From: Pseudomonas batumici
Lineage (GTDB): Bacteria > Pseudomonadota > Gammaproteobacteria > Pseudomonadales > Pseudomonadaceae
Direction: 5' to 3'
DNA length: 64,000 nucleotides
Assembly (NCBI RefSeq): GCF_000820515.1
Contig: NZ_JXDG01000061.1
Span: forward strand, 186,001-250,000
The position numbers and the translations under genes were made by a program. Within the stretch, counting starts at the first letter, position 1; each line of letters starts with the position of its first letter. Positions 8,774 to 18,087 of this stretch are shown piece after piece. The notes below the pieces were generated by a model that worked only from the letters and a program-made list of their open reading frames with translations, ran no database searches and was not told the origin of the DNA.

Positions 8774-11380
8774 ATGCACGAACACTACCAGCCCCGTGAA
8801 ATCGAAAACGCCGCCCAATCGTTCTGGGACGCGCAAAAGTCCTTTGAAGTCAGTGAACAGCCAGGCAAGGAGACCTACTACTGCCTGTCGATGTTCCCTT
8901 ACCCCAGCGGCAAGCTACACATGGGGCACGTGCGCAACTACACCATCGGTGACGTGATCGCGCGTTATCAGCGCATGCAAGGCAAGAACGTCCTGCAACC
9001 CATGGGTTGGGACGCCTTCGGCATGCCGGCGGAAAACGCCGCGATGAAGAACAATGTCGCGCCGGCCAAGTGGACCTACGAAAACATCGCCTACATGAAG
9101 AGCCAGCTGCGCAGCCTGGGCCTGGCGGTGGACTGGTCCCGCGAAGTGACCACCTGCAAGCCGGACTACTACCGCTGGGAACAATGGCTGTTCACCCGCC
9201 TGTTCGAAAAGGGCGTGATCTACCGCAAGAACGGCACCGTGAACTGGGACCCGGTGGACCAGACCGTACTGGCCAACGAGCAAGTGATCGACGGCCGTGG
9301 CTGGCGTTCCGGCGCGCTGATCGAAAAGCGCGAAATCCCGATGTACTACTTCAAGATCACCGCCTACGCCGATGAGCTGCTGGAAAGCCTCGACGAACTG
9401 CCGGGCTGGCCCGAGCAGGTCAAGACCATGCAGCGCAACTGGATCGGCAAGTCCCGTGGCATGGAAGTGCAGTTCCCGTACCACGTCGACTCCATCGGCG
9501 AAGCCGGCAGCCTGAAAGTCTTCACCACCCGTCCGGACACCCTGATGGGCGCGACCTACGTCGCCGTGGCTGCCGAGCACCACCTGGCGACCCTGGCTGC
9601 GCGCAACAACCCCGAGCTGCAGGCCTTCATCGCCGAATGCAAGGGCGGCAGCGTCGCCGAAGCCGACGTCGCCACCCAGGAGAAGAAAGGCCTGCCAACC
9701 GGCCTGTTCGTCGAACACCCGCTGACCGGCGAGCAACTGCCGGTGTGGGTCGCCAACTACGTGCTGATGCACTACGGCGACGGCGCGGTCATGGCCGTAC
9801 CGGCCCACGACGAACGTGATTTCGAGTTCGCCCACAAATACAACCTGCCGGTCAAATCGGTGGTGCGCACCAGCTCGGGCGATACCAACCCGGCACCGTG
9901 GCAAGACGCCTACGGCGAATACGGCAGCCTGATCAACTCCGGCGAGTTCGACGGTCTGGACTTCGCCGGCGCGTTCGATGCCATCGAAGCCGCGCTGATC
10001 AAGAAAAACCTCGGTGCCTCGCGCACCCAGTTCCGCCTGCGCGACTGGGGCATCAGCCGTCAGCGCTACTGGGGCTGCCCGATCCCGATCATCCACTGCA
10101 ACACTTGCGGCGACGTTCCGGTGCCGCAAGACCAGTTGCCGGTCGTGCTGCCGGAAGACGTGGTGCCGGACGGCGCCGGTTCGCCGCTGGCGCGCATGCC
10201 CGAGTTCTACGAATGCAGCTGCCCGAAATGCGGCGCGCCTGCCAAGCGTGAAACCGACACCATGGACACCTTCGTCGAATCGTCCTGGTACTATGCCCGC
10301 TACGCCTCGCCGCACTACGAGGGTGGCCTGGTCGACCCGAAAGCCGCCGACCACTGGCTGCCGGTGGACCAGTACATCGGCGGTATCGAACACGCGATCC
10401 TGCACCTGCTCTACGCGCGCTTCTTCCACAAGCTGATGCGCGACGAAGGCCTGGTCAGCTCCAACGAGCCGTTCAAGAACCTGTTGACCCAGGGCATGGT
10501 GGTCGCCGAGACCTACTACCGTCGCGAAGCCAACGGCGGCTACACCTGGTACAACCCGGCGGACGTCGAGCTCGAGCGCGACAGCAAGGCCAAGATCATT
10601 GGCGCCAAGCTGATCAGCGATGGCCTGCCGGTGGAAATCGGCGGCACCGAGAAGATGGCCAAGTCGAAGAACAACGGCGTCGATCCGCAGTCGATGATCG
10701 AGCAGTACGGTGCCGACACCTGCCGTCTGTTCATGATGTTCGCCTCGCCGCCCGACATGAGCCTGGAGTGGTCCGACTCCGGTGTCGAAGGTTCGCACCG
10801 CTTCCTCAAGCGCGTCTGGCGCCTGGCCCAGGCCCACGTGACCCAGGGTCTGCCGGGCCAGCTTGAGCTGGCGACGCTGAACGACGAGCAGAAAGCCATT
10901 CGCCGCTCGATCCACCTGGCGATCAAGCAAGCCAGCCAGGATGTCGGCCAGCATCACAAGTTCAACACCGCCATCGCCCAGGTGATGACGCTGATGAACG
11001 TGCTGGAAAAAGCCCCTCAAGGCACCGAACAGGATCGCGCCCTGGTCCAGGAAGGCCTGGAAACCGTGGCCCTGCTGCTGGCCCCGATCACCCCGCACAT
11101 CAGCCACGAGCTGTGGCACCGCCTCGGTCACCCTGGCGCCATCATCGACGCCGGCTGGCCGGTGCTGGATGACAGCGCACTGGTCCAGGACAGCCTGCAA
11201 CTGGTGATCCAGGTCAACGGCAAGCTGCGCGGCCAGATCGACATGCCGGCCAGCGCCAGCCGTGAAGAGATCGAAGCGGCGGCGCGGGTCAACGAAAACG
11301 TGCTGCGTTTCACCGATGGCCTGACGATTCGCAAAGTGATCGTCGTGCCCGGCAAACTGGTCAATATCGTCGCCAGCTAA
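8774..11380 (+). CDS. leuS: leucyl-tRNA synthetase
   Basis: Class I aminoacyl-tRNA synthetase that charges tRNA-Leu. The 868-residue length is normal for a bacterial LeuRS. The HIGH-type motif is PYPSGKLHMGHVRNY near residue 42-56, and KMSKS appears as EKMAKSKNNGVDP near residue 621. The editing (CP1) domain contains TTRPDTLMGATYVAVA. The ATG at 8774 begins the family sequence MHEHYQPREIE; the open frame from 8735 is unneeded extension. lptE and holA follow on the same strand, a conserved trio. Confidence 0.98.
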   Translation: MHEHYQPREIENAAQSFWDAQKSFEVSEQPGKETYYCLSMFPYPSGKLHMGHVRNYTIGDVIARYQRMQGKNVLQPMGWDAFGMPAENAAMKNNVAPAKWTYENIAYMKSQLRSLGLAVDWSREVTTCKPDYYRWEQWLFTRLFEKGVIYRKNGTVNWDPVDQTVLANEQVIDGRGWRSGALIEKREIPMYYFKITAYADELLESLDELPGWPEQVKTMQRNWIGKSRGMEVQFPYHVDSIGEAGSLKVFTTRPDTLMGATYVAVAAEHHLATLAARNNPELQAFIAECKGGSVAEADVATQEKKGLPTGLFVEHPLTGEQLPVWVANYVLMHYGDGAVMAVPAHDERDFEFAHKYNLPVKSVVRTSSGDTNPAPWQDAYGEYGSLINSGEFDGLDFAGAFDAIEAALIKKNLGASRTQFRLRDWGISRQRYWGCPIPIIHCNTCGDVPVPQDQLPVVLPEDVVPDGAGSPLARMPEFYECSCPKCGAPAKRETDTMDTFVESSWYYARYASPHYEGGLVDPKAADHWLPVDQYIGGIEHAILHLLYARFFHKLMRDEGLVSSNEPFKNLLTQGMVVAETYYRREANGGYTWYNPADVELERDSKAKIIGAKLISDGLPVEIGGTEKMAKSKNNGVDPQSMIEQYGADTCRLFMMFASPPDMSLEWSDSGVEGSHRFLKRVWRLAQAHVTQGLPGQLELATLNDEQKAIRRSIHLAIKQASQDVGQHHKFNTAIAQVMTLMNVLEKAPQGTEQDRALVQEGLETVALLLAPITPHISHELWHRLGHPGAIIDAGWPVLDDSALVQDSLQLVIQVNGKLRGQIDMPASASREEIEAAARVNENVLRFTDGLTIRKVIVVPGKLVNIVAS

Positions 11381-11465
11381 ATGGCGATCGGGCGCCTCCA
11401 GGGGCGCCTTGCACGACTTCCGCGGTCGCACCGTCGACCCACAGGGTTTCAAGGGGAGCAACAAG

Positions 11466-12071
11466 ATGATCAAACGCAATCTGCTGGTAATGGGCCTCGC
11501 CGTGCTGCTGAGCGCCTGCGGCTTCCATCTGCGCGGCACCGGCACCAACGAACTGACCATCAAGGAACTGTCGGTCAGCGCGCGTAACGCCTACGGCGAC
11601 ACGGTCAAGCAGTTGACCCAGGTCCTGGAGAACAGCGGTGTCAAGGTCTACAACGGCGCACCTTACAAGCTGGTCCTGACCGATGAACAGGATACCCAGC
11701 GCGACGCGACCTACTCGGGCTCCGGCCGTAACGCCGAATACGAGCTCAATACCGCGCTGTACTATGAAATCCGCGGCGACCACGACCGGCAACTGCTGAC
11801 CGGCAAGCTGCAGGTGCAGAAGTACTACGTGCACGACGGCAACAACATCACCGCCGGCGATACCGAAGCGACCCAGCTGCGCAAGGAAATGCGCCGCGAC
11901 CTGATCCAGCAGATGGTCCTGCGCCTGCAATTGCTGACACCGGCGCAACTGGATGCCCTGCAACAGACCGCCGACGCCAAGGCCAAGGCCGATGCCGAAG
12001 CCCTGGAAGCCGCGCGCAAGTACGAAGCGTCGAAGCCGCAGCAGTCGCCGCTGCAACTGCCGCAGCAGTAA
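11466..12071 (+). CDS. lptE: LPS-assembly lipoprotein LptE
   Basis: Outer-membrane lipoprotein that plugs the LptD barrel in lipopolysaccharide export. The 201-residue product has a short signal ending in the lipobox LLSAC, followed by GFHLRG, the family's hallmark. The C-terminal part is rich in Ala, Lys and Gln and ends in a low-complexity tail, as in other Pseudomonas LptE proteins. The start at 11466 fits the signal peptide and is preceded by AGGGGAGCAA. Confidence 0.93.
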   Translation: MIKRNLLVMGLAVLLSACGFHLRGTGTNELTIKELSVSARNAYGDTVKQLTQVLENSGVKVYNGAPYKLVLTDEQDTQRDATYSGSGRNAEYELNTALYYEIRGDHDRQLLTGKLQVQKYYVHDGNNITAGDTEATQLRKEMRRDLIQQMVLRLQLLTPAQLDALQQTADAKAKADAEALEAARKYEASKPQQSPLQLPQQ

Positions 12072-12078
12072 GCATGAC

Positions 12079-12097
12079 GGGGCGCCCTGGGCGCCCC
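12079..12097 (+). other. strong hairpin between lptE and holA
   Basis: GGGGCGCC and GGCGCCCC form a perfect 8-bp stem with a 3-base loop. There is no following T run, so it may mark an mRNA processing point or partial attenuation rather than a full terminator. Confidence 0.5.
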
Positions 12098-12111
12098 GCA
12101 TTGGCCCGCCT

Positions 12112-13149
12112 ATGAAACTCGCCCCCGCCCAACTCGCCAAGCACCTGCAAGGTGGCCTTGCGCCTGTCTACGTCATCAGTGGCGATGATCCACTGCTGTG
12201 CCAGGAAGCGGCCGACGCCATCCGTGGCGCCGCTCGCCAACAAGGTTTCGACGAACGCCAGGTATTCAGCGCCGACGCCAACTTCGACTGGGGCACGCTG
12301 CTGCAAGCCGGCGCCAGCATGTCGCTGTTCGCCGAAAAACGTCTGCTGGAACTGCGCCTGCCTTCGGGCAAGCCCGGGGACAAGGGCGCCGCGGCACTGA
12401 TCGAATACTGCTCGCGCCCGGCCGAAGACACCCTGCTGCTGATCAGCCTGCCCAAGCTCGACGGCAGCGCGCAGAAGACCAAGTGGGGCAAGGCCCTGGT
12501 CGAAGGCCAGGACACCCAGTTCATCCAGATCTGGCCGGTGGACGCGGCCCAGTTGCCGCAGTGGATTCGCCAGCGCCTGTCCCAGGCCGGCCTCTCTGCC
12601 CAGCAGGACGCGGTGGAACTGATTGCCGCGCGGGTCGAAGGCAACCTGCTGGCGGCCGCCCAGGAAATCGAAAAGCTCAAGTTGATGGCCGAGGGTGGGC
12701 AGATCACCGTGGAAACGGTGCAGGCCGCCGTGGCCGACAGTGCCCGCTTCGACGTCTTCGGCCTGGTCGATGCGGTGCTCAATGGCGAGGCGGCGCATGC
12801 CCTGCGGATGCTCGAAGGGCTGCGCGGCGAAGGTGTCGAGCCGCCGGTGATTCTCTGGGCCCTGGCCCGGGAACTGCGGCTGTTGGCCAACCTGTCGTTG
12901 CAATACAGCCAGGGCGTGCCACTGGACAAGGCCTTCAGCCAGGCCAAGCCACCGGTCTGGGACAAGCGCAAGCCGCTGATGAGCAAGGCCCTGCAACGGC
13001 ACACGGCGCAACGCTGGAGCCAGTTGCTGCTGGACGCACAACGTATCGACGCACAGATCAAGGGCCAGGCGGCGGGCTCGCCGTGGAGCAGCCTGAGCCG
13101 CTTGAGTTTGCTGATGTGCGGCCAGCGCCTGGCGCTGCCAGCGGAATAA
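12112..13149 (+). CDS. holA: DNA polymerase III subunit delta
   Basis: Clamp-loader subunit that opens the beta sliding clamp. The 345-residue product starts MKLAPAQLAKHLQGGLAPVYVISGDDPLLCQEA, which is typical of HolA. The AAA+-like fold is expected but lacks a functional P-loop, as in the family. The ATG at 12112 is chosen for this N-terminus; the longer open frame runs back into lptE. It is followed by a REP pair. Confidence 0.94.
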   Translation: MKLAPAQLAKHLQGGLAPVYVISGDDPLLCQEAADAIRGAARQQGFDERQVFSADANFDWGTLLQAGASMSLFAEKRLLELRLPSGKPGDKGAAALIEYCSRPAEDTLLLISLPKLDGSAQKTKWGKALVEGQDTQFIQIWPVDAAQLPQWIRQRLSQAGLSAQQDAVELIAARVEGNLLAAAQEIEKLKLMAEGGQITVETVQAAVADSARFDVFGLVDAVLNGEAAHALRMLEGLRGEGVEPPVILWALARELRLLANLSLQYSQGVPLDKAFSQAKPPVWDKRKPLMSKALQRHTAQRWSQLLLDAQRIDAQIKGQAAGSPWSSLSRLSLLMCGQRLALPAE

Positions 13150-13174
13150 CCCCCTTTGAAGACTACACGCCCCT

Positions 13175-13258
13175 TGTAGGAGCTGGCTTGCCAGCGATGA
13201 GGCCCTTGAGCCTTGCAGTGCCCATGCGGACGCCATCGCCAGCAAGCCGGCTCCCACA
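13175..13258. repeat. REP inverted pair
   Basis: A TGTAGGAGCTGGCTTGCCAG left arm and a CAGCAAGCCGGCTCCCACA right arm enclose about 40 bases, downstream of holA. The right arm carries one change from the usual CTCCTACA end. Confidence 0.85.
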
Positions 13259-13375
13259 AGTTCGCGTTTCAGCCCAGCCCGAGCGTCCCATGATCGCCAA
13301 ATGCCCCCACTGGACAGGCCGCTACATCTGCCCGATGATTCACACTCTTCCACACCCACCCAAGAGTGCACGCCC

Positions 13376-13537
13376 ATGAGCAAGCCGTCCCGGCATCGGC
13401 CCAACAAAGCCAAATCCATCATCGCCCAGCCACTGTTCCGCAGCCGTCAGGAACAACCGGCGAAGGGCAAAGGCAGCTACCGCCGCGAAGCCTTCCAGTC
13501 TAAAAGCTGGGAGGCTTCTTACTTTCTGACGGCCTGA
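13376..13537 (+). CDS. arfA: alternative ribosome-rescue factor A (ArfA-like)
   Basis: A 53-residue basic protein with the ArfA core IIAQPLFRSR, KGKGSYRRE and SWEAS. ArfA recruits release factor 2 to ribosomes stalled on mRNAs without a stop codon. Codons 38-48 coincide with a long hairpin (13487-13518) that precedes the stop codon at 13535. This matches the known self-regulated design, in which the hairpin causes truncated, non-stop arfA mRNA so that the protein accumulates only when tmRNA fails. No strong ribosome-binding site is obvious. Confidence 0.82.
   Translation: MSKPSRHRPNKAKSIIAQPLFRSRQEQPAKGKGSYRREAFQSKSWEASYFLTA
13487..13518 (+). promoter_or_regulatory. intragenic arfA hairpin (RNase III target or terminator)
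   Basis: GAAGCCTTCCAG (13487-13498) pairs with CTGGGAGGCTTC (13507-13518) over 12 bp with one G-T wobble, closing an 8-base loop. TTACTTTCT follows. It lies wholly before the stop codon, as in E. coli arfA. Confidence 0.75.
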
Positions 13538-13609
13538 AAGCGCCCTCACGACTGCACCCCCTCAAGCATGGTAAGGTCAGCACCTGATTCGCATTATCCG
13601 GACCTGCGC

Positions 13610-14920
13610 ATGCCCTTTTGCCTTACCCTTCGTCGACCGTTACGCCGACTGTTCGCCGCCACCAGCTTCATCCTGCTAGTCGCCTGCGCGGAAAAACCAA
13701 CCGCCGCCGACGCCGAGCCACTGCAAACCCTCCCCGCAGCCCCGATCCCTGCCCTGCCGCAGGTCAACGACGACCTGACGATCCAGCCGACGCAAAGCTT
13801 CAGTGAGTGGATCTCGGCGTTCCGTATCGAAGCCCTGAGAGCCGGCATCACGCCCGCCGTATTCGATGCCGCCTTTGCCGGCATCACCCTCGACATGAGC
13901 GTGATCAAGGCCGACCGCAGCCAACCGGAGTTCACCCGCCCGGTCTGGGAATACCTCGACGGTGCCCTGTCCGCCGTGCGCGTGCGCAAGGGCCAGGCCC
14001 TGCTGGCGCAGAACAGCGCCCTGCTCTCGAGCATCGAACAACGCTATGGCGTCGACCGCGAGGCACTGGTGGCGGTGTGGGGCATGGAAAGCAATTTCGG
14101 CCAGTTCCAGGGCGACAAGTCGGTGATCCGCTCGCTGGCGACCCTGGCCTATGAAGGCCGTCGCCCGGCGTTCGCCAAGGACCAGTTGCTGGCGGCGCTG
14201 CAGATTATCCAGCATGGCGATATCCAGCCCGAGCAGATGCTCGGCTCCTGGGCCGGCGCCATGGGCCAGACCCAGTTCATCCCCACCACCTACAACACCT
14301 ACGCGGTGGACTTCGATGGCAGCGGCCGCCGCGACATCTGGAGCAACTCGGCCGATGCCCTGGCCTCGACCGCCAACTACCTGCAAAGCTCCGGCTGGCA
14401 GCGCGGACAACCTTGGGGGCTGGAAGTGGTGTTGCCGCAGGCCTTCGACTACGCCCAGGCCGACGGCACGATCCGCAAGTCGGTGAGCGAGTGGCTGCAA
14501 ATGGGTATTCGTCTACCGGCGGGGGCCGCGCTGCCAACTGGCTCGGCGCCACTGTCCGCCGCCCTGCTGCTACCGGCGGGCTATCGCGGACCGGCGTTCC
14601 TGGTGCTGGACAACTTCCGCGCCATCCTCAAGTACAACAACTCGTCGTCCTATGGGCTGGCGGTTGGCTTGTTGTCCCAGCGTTTCAATGGCGCCGGCTT
14701 GATTCGTGGCGAATGGCCGAAGGATGATTTGCCGTTGAGCCGCTCCGAGCGGATCGAGTTGCAGGCGCAGCTCAGCGCCAAGGGCTATGACGCCGGCAAT
14801 CCCGACGGGATTATCGGCGCCAATACCCGCAAGGCGATTCGCGGGGCCCAGCAGGCGTTGGGCTGGCCGGCGGATGGCTATCCGAATCACAAGCTGCTGG
14901 AGAGCTTGCGTAGCCGCTAG
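13610..14920 (+). CDS. lytic murein transglycosylase (MltB/SLT_2 family) with peptidoglycan-binding domain
   Basis: A 436-residue lipoprotein: the signal ends LLVAC with the lipobox cysteine near residue 25. The SLT_2 domain shows VWGMESNFGQFQGDKSVIRSLATLA, which holds the catalytic Glu of MESNFG, and then GSWAGAMGQTQFIPTTY. A C-terminal PG_binding_1 domain (about residues 375-432, LSAKGYDAGNPDGIIGANTR) anchors it to the wall. It is a paralogue of the mltB gene at 20,443-21,453, which lacks this C-terminal domain. The start at 13610 gives the proper signal peptide. Confidence 0.9.
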   Translation: MPFCLTLRRPLRRLFAATSFILLVACAEKPTAADAEPLQTLPAAPIPALPQVNDDLTIQPTQSFSEWISAFRIEALRAGITPAVFDAAFAGITLDMSVIKADRSQPEFTRPVWEYLDGALSAVRVRKGQALLAQNSALLSSIEQRYGVDREALVAVWGMESNFGQFQGDKSVIRSLATLAYEGRRPAFAKDQLLAALQIIQHGDIQPEQMLGSWAGAMGQTQFIPTTYNTYAVDFDGSGRRDIWSNSADALASTANYLQSSGWQRGQPWGLEVVLPQAFDYAQADGTIRKSVSEWLQMGIRLPAGAALPTGSAPLSAALLLPAGYRGPAFLVLDNFRAILKYNNSSSYGLAVGLLSQRFNGAGLIRGEWPKDDLPLSRSERIELQAQLSAKGYDAGNPDGIIGANTRKAIRGAQQALGWPADGYPNHKLLESLRSR

Positions 14921-14936
14921 AAGCGACCCTGTGCCC

Positions 14937-15039
14937 TTTGTAGGAGCCAGCTTGCTGGCGATGGCGCCCGAACAGTCGATGCAAGACTTCCGGGCCTCAT
15001 CGCTGCGGTGCGGCGTCCCGACAAGCCAGCTCCTACAAA
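14937..15039. repeat. REP inverted pair
   Basis: TTTGTAGGAGCCAGCTTGCTGGCGATG at the left and ACAAGCCAGCTCCTACAAA at the right form arms around about 55 bases, downstream of the transglycosylase gene. Confidence 0.85.
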
Positions 15040-15077
15040 GGAATGTGATCTGTCGCAAGATTGTGGGATAAGCCAGG

Positions 15078-16034
15078 TTATTCGGCGCGCACCACATCCT
15101 GCTCCAACGTCAGCTGCCGGGCACCGGCATCCAGCCGCACCTGCGCGCCCAGCGGCAGCGTCAGATTCGGGTCGCAATGCCCGCTGCGCCAACCCGCCAG
15201 CACCGGAATCCCCAAGGGCCCCAGCTCCTGCTTGAGCAAGCGCGTCAGCGCGTCCGGGTCGACTCCGGCGAAATCCCCCACCAACACCCCGCTCAGGCCT
15301 TCCAGCTTGCCCGCCAGGCGCAGATGCGTCAGCAACCGATCGACGCGGTACAGCGGCTCGTTGACGTCCTCGATCAGCAGGATCACGCCCTGGGTGTCGA
15401 TTTCATAGGGCGTGCCCAGAGTGGCGCAGATCAACGACAGGTTGCCGCCTTGCAGGCGCCCCGAAGCCGCGCCAGGAATGACAGTGCTCAAGGGAAATGC
15501 CGCGGGATGCTCGAACACACTGCCGGCCCGTACCCGACCGCTCAGCAGGTTGAACAACGAGGATTCGGTCGGGGGCAGCTTGTCCCCCAGCAGATCCGCA
15601 TTGAACAGCGGCCCGTGAAAGGTCATGAACCCCGCATAACGGGCAATCGCCAGATGCAACGCCGTGATATCGCTGTAACCGACCAAAGGCTTTGGATGTT
15701 TTTTGAGCAGTTCAAAATCGATGTCGTCCAACAGGCGCGGGCAACCGTAGCCGCCGCGCAGGCAGAGAATCACATCGATTTCAGGATCGGCAAAGGCGTC
15801 GTGCAGGTCCCGCAGGCGCACGGCATCGCTGCCGGCCAGGTAACCGTCCCGTTGCGAGACGCCCGGAAATATCCGCAGCTCATAACCGCGATCCTGCACC
15901 CACTGCTGCGCCTTGAGCGGGTCAAGGGGCGCGGGGCCGGCCGGGGCGATCAGACCGATCACCCCGCCCTTGCGCAGCGCCGACACCGCGCTCTGGACCG
16001 GATAGGAAACCTGCACGGGTCGACGACGGTTCAA
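15078..16034 (-). CDS. ldcA: LD-carboxypeptidase (MccF/LdcA family)
   Basis: Serine peptidase of family S66 that removes the terminal D-Ala from murein tetrapeptides during peptidoglycan recycling in the cytosol. The 318-residue product shows IGLIAPAGPAP at the start, LCLRGGYGCPRLLDDID and KPLVGYSDITALHLAI, with the nucleophile serine in GYSD. Relatives (MccF) confer microcin C resistance, but the general recycling role is more likely here. It sits next to lipA with a 3-base gap. Confidence 0.88.
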   Translation of the reverse strand: MNRRRPVQVSYPVQSAVSALRKGGVIGLIAPAGPAPLDPLKAQQWVQDRGYELRIFPGVSQRDGYLAGSDAVRLRDLHDAFADPEIDVILCLRGGYGCPRLLDDIDFELLKKHPKPLVGYSDITALHLAIARYAGFMTFHGPLFNADLLGDKLPPTESSLFNLLSGRVRAGSVFEHPAAFPLSTVIPGAASGRLQGGNLSLICATLGTPYEIDTQGVILLIEDVNEPLYRVDRLLTHLRLAGKLEGLSGVLVGDFAGVDPDALTRLLKQELGPLGIPVLAGWRSGHCDPNLTLPLGAQVRLDAGARQLTLEQDVVRAE

Positions 16035-16037
16035 GGG

Positions 16038-17063
16038 TTACGCTCCGATCAGTTCAGCCTTGACCAGCTTGGCCTGTTCGTCGGCATGGTAGGACGAACG
16101 CACCAGCGGCCCGGAAGCCACGTTCTTGAAGCCCATCTTGTAACCTTCCTCGGCGAACCAGGCGAAGGTGTCCGGGTGCACGAAACGCTGCACCGGCAAG
16201 TGGTTGCGAGACGGTTGCAGGTACTGGCCGAGGGTCAGCATGTCGATGTCGTGCTCGCGCATGCGCTGCATGACTTCGATGACTTCGTCGTCGGTTTCGC
16301 CCAGGCCCAGCATCAGGCCGGACTTGGTCGGAATGTGCGGCATCATCTGCTTGAAGCGCTGCAGCAGGGTCAGCGACCACTGGTAGTCGGAACCCGGACG
16401 CGCGGCCTTGTACAGGCGAGGCACGGTTTCCAGGTTGTGGTTGAACACATCCGGCGGCTCGGCGGCGGTGATTTCCAGGGCGATGTCCATGCGGCCACGG
16501 TAGTCCGGGACCAGGGTCTCGAGCTGCACGTTCGGCGACAGCTTGCGGATCTCGCGGATGCAGTCGGCGAAGTGCTGGGCACCGCCGTCACGCAGGTCGT
16601 CGCGGTCCACGGAAGTGATAACCACGTATTTGAGACGCAGGTCGGCAATGGCCACCGCCAGGTTCACCGGTTCATCGGCATCCAGTGCCTTCGGCCGGCC
16701 GTGGCCGACGTCGCAGAACGGGCAACGGCGGGTGCAGATATCGCCCATGATCATGAAGGTCGCGGTACCGCCGCTGAAGCACTCGCCCAGGTTCGGGCAG
16801 GAGGCCTCTTCGCAGACGCTGTGCAGCTTGTGCTTGCGCAGCAATTGCTTGATACGGTCAACTTCCGGCGAAACCGGGATGCGTACGCGAATCCAGTCGG
16901 GCTTCTTCGGCAATTCGGTGGTCGGAATGATCTTCACCGGGATCCGTGCGACTTTCTCGGCGCCACGCAGCTTGACGCCGGTTTCGACTTTCGCACGGGC
17001 CGGGCGCTCGGAAACGTCCGGCGTCGGGGTCAGGGTTTGCACAGCGTCTTGCGCAGTAGTCAT
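16038..17063 (-). CDS. lipA: lipoyl synthase
   Basis: Radical-SAM enzyme that inserts two sulfurs into octanoyl groups on lipoyl domains. It has 341 residues. The auxiliary-cluster cysteines lie in CEEASCPNLGEC, and the radical-SAM motif CTRRCPFC (CxxxCxxC) follows near residue 110. The ATG at 17063 begins MTTAQDAVQT; an upstream open frame overlaps lipB and is unlikely. lipB ends 2 bases upstream, so lipB-lipA form one unit with the DUF493 gene. Confidence 0.97.
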   Translation of the reverse strand: MTTAQDAVQTLTPTPDVSERPARAKVETGVKLRGAEKVARIPVKIIPTTELPKKPDWIRVRIPVSPEVDRIKQLLRKHKLHSVCEEASCPNLGECFSGGTATFMIMGDICTRRCPFCDVGHGRPKALDADEPVNLAVAIADLRLKYVVITSVDRDDLRDGGAQHFADCIREIRKLSPNVQLETLVPDYRGRMDIALEITAAEPPDVFNHNLETVPRLYKAARPGSDYQWSLTLLQRFKQMMPHIPTKSGLMLGLGETDDEVIEVMQRMREHDIDMLTLGQYLQPSRNHLPVQRFVHPDTFAWFAEEGYKMGFKNVASGPLVRSSYHADEQAKLVKAELIGA

Positions 17064-17064
17064 A

Positions 17065-17715
17065 TCAATCGATTCCGCCCGTGAGGGTCGTCTGCTCAGC
17101 ATAGTCGAGGTGTTTGACGAGCTGCGCACGCAGCCGGGCACTTACCTCGGCAAATTCAATCGGTCCTGTGTGGTCACGCAGCTGGGTCATTGCCAGCCCC
17201 GCATAACCGCAGGGGTTAATCCGTCGAAACGGCCCGAGGTCCATGTCGACATTCAACGCCAGGCCATGGAACGAACAGCCGTTGCGAATCCGCAGGCCCA
17301 GGGAGGCGATCTTCGCGCCATCGACATACACGCCGGGGGCGTCGGCCTTGGCCTCGGCGTTCACGCCGTAGCTGGCCAGCAGGTCGATCAGGCAACGCTC
17401 CATCCGGCTGACCAGTTCGCGTACGCCAAAACCCAGGCGACGAACGTCCAGCAACAGATAGGCCACCAGTTGGCCGGGGCCATGATAAGTCACCTGGCCG
17501 CCGCGATCGACCTGAACCACCGGAATATCGCCCGGCAGCAGCAGGTGCTCGGCCTTGCCGGCCTGGCCCTGGGTGAACACCGACGGATGCTGCACCAGCC
17601 AGATTTCATCCGGCAGGTCAGCGTGCTTGCGCCCATCGGTAAAACGTTGCATGGCATGCCAGACCGGCTCGTAAGGGGTCTGGCCGAGCTCGCGAAAGCC
17701 CAGCACGCCGCCCAT
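17065..17715 (-). CDS. lipB: octanoyl-ACP:protein N-octanoyltransferase
   Basis: Transfers octanoate from acyl carrier protein to lipoyl domains, providing the LipA substrate. The 216-residue product shows HPSVFTQGQAGKAEHLL, the conserved RGGQVTYHGPGQLVAY, and KIASLGLRIRNGCSFHGLALN with the catalytic Cys and Lys. The ATG at 17715 overlaps the TGA of the DUF493 gene by one base (TGATG); a GTG one codon upstream is an alternative. Confidence 0.96.
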   Translation of the reverse strand: MGGVLGFRELGQTPYEPVWHAMQRFTDGRKHADLPDEIWLVQHPSVFTQGQAGKAEHLLLPGDIPVVQVDRGGQVTYHGPGQLVAYLLLDVRRLGFGVRELVSRMERCLIDLLASYGVNAEAKADAPGVYVDGAKIASLGLRIRNGCSFHGLALNVDMDLGPFRRINPCGYAGLAMTQLRDHTGPIEFAEVSARLRAQLVKHLDYAEQTTLTGGID

Positions 17716-17990
17716 CACAGCACCATGTGTACGAAACCGGTGGCCCGCAACTCGCTGTTGATGTCGTACAGCTGGTCCTGGCCGGTGGCGAGGATATGCA
17801 ACTGGATGGTGGTGTACTTGCCGTTGGTGCTCTGGCGCTCGTCCACCCGGTTATCGTTGATCGTGGCGTGTTTCTTGACGATCTCGACGATCTTGTCCTT
17901 GTTGCCCACACCCGTGTCGCTGATCACCTTGACCGGGTAGTCGGTCACGGGGAATTCGATTTTCGGTGCTTTTACTTCAGTGTCTGTCAT
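17715..17990 (-). CDS. DUF493 family protein (YbeD-like)
   Basis: A 91-residue protein starting MTDTEVKAPKIEFPVTDYPVKV and ending in a beta-rich segment TTIQLHILATGQDQLYDINS. This is the DUF493/YbeD family with an ACT-like fold, almost always located between dacA and lipB. The function is not established; the neighbourhood suggests allosteric regulation, by inference only. The start at 17990 is chosen over a long upstream frame because the family begins here. Confidence 0.88.
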   Translation of the reverse strand: MTDTEVKAPKIEFPVTDYPVKVISDTGVGNKDKIVEIVKKHATINDNRVDERQSTNGKYTTIQLHILATGQDQLYDINSELRATGFVHMVL

Positions 17991-18087
17991 GACGGTAACG
18001 GCCTCTTGAGCCGTGGCGACGGACATGCCCCTGGCACCGGGATACCGGCCAGGGGCACGCAAATCGACACTATCTGTTGAACCTGCC

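Noticed and set aside
8915..11563. An 882-codon open frame on the strand opposite leuS
   Set aside because: It mirrors leuS codon by codon, has a His/Val/Gly-rich composition without any motif, and leuS is unmistakable. High-GC genes often leave the opposite frame open.
15177..17084. A 635-codon open frame opposite ldcA and lipA
   Set aside because: It spans two conserved genes in antisense and has no recognisable domain.
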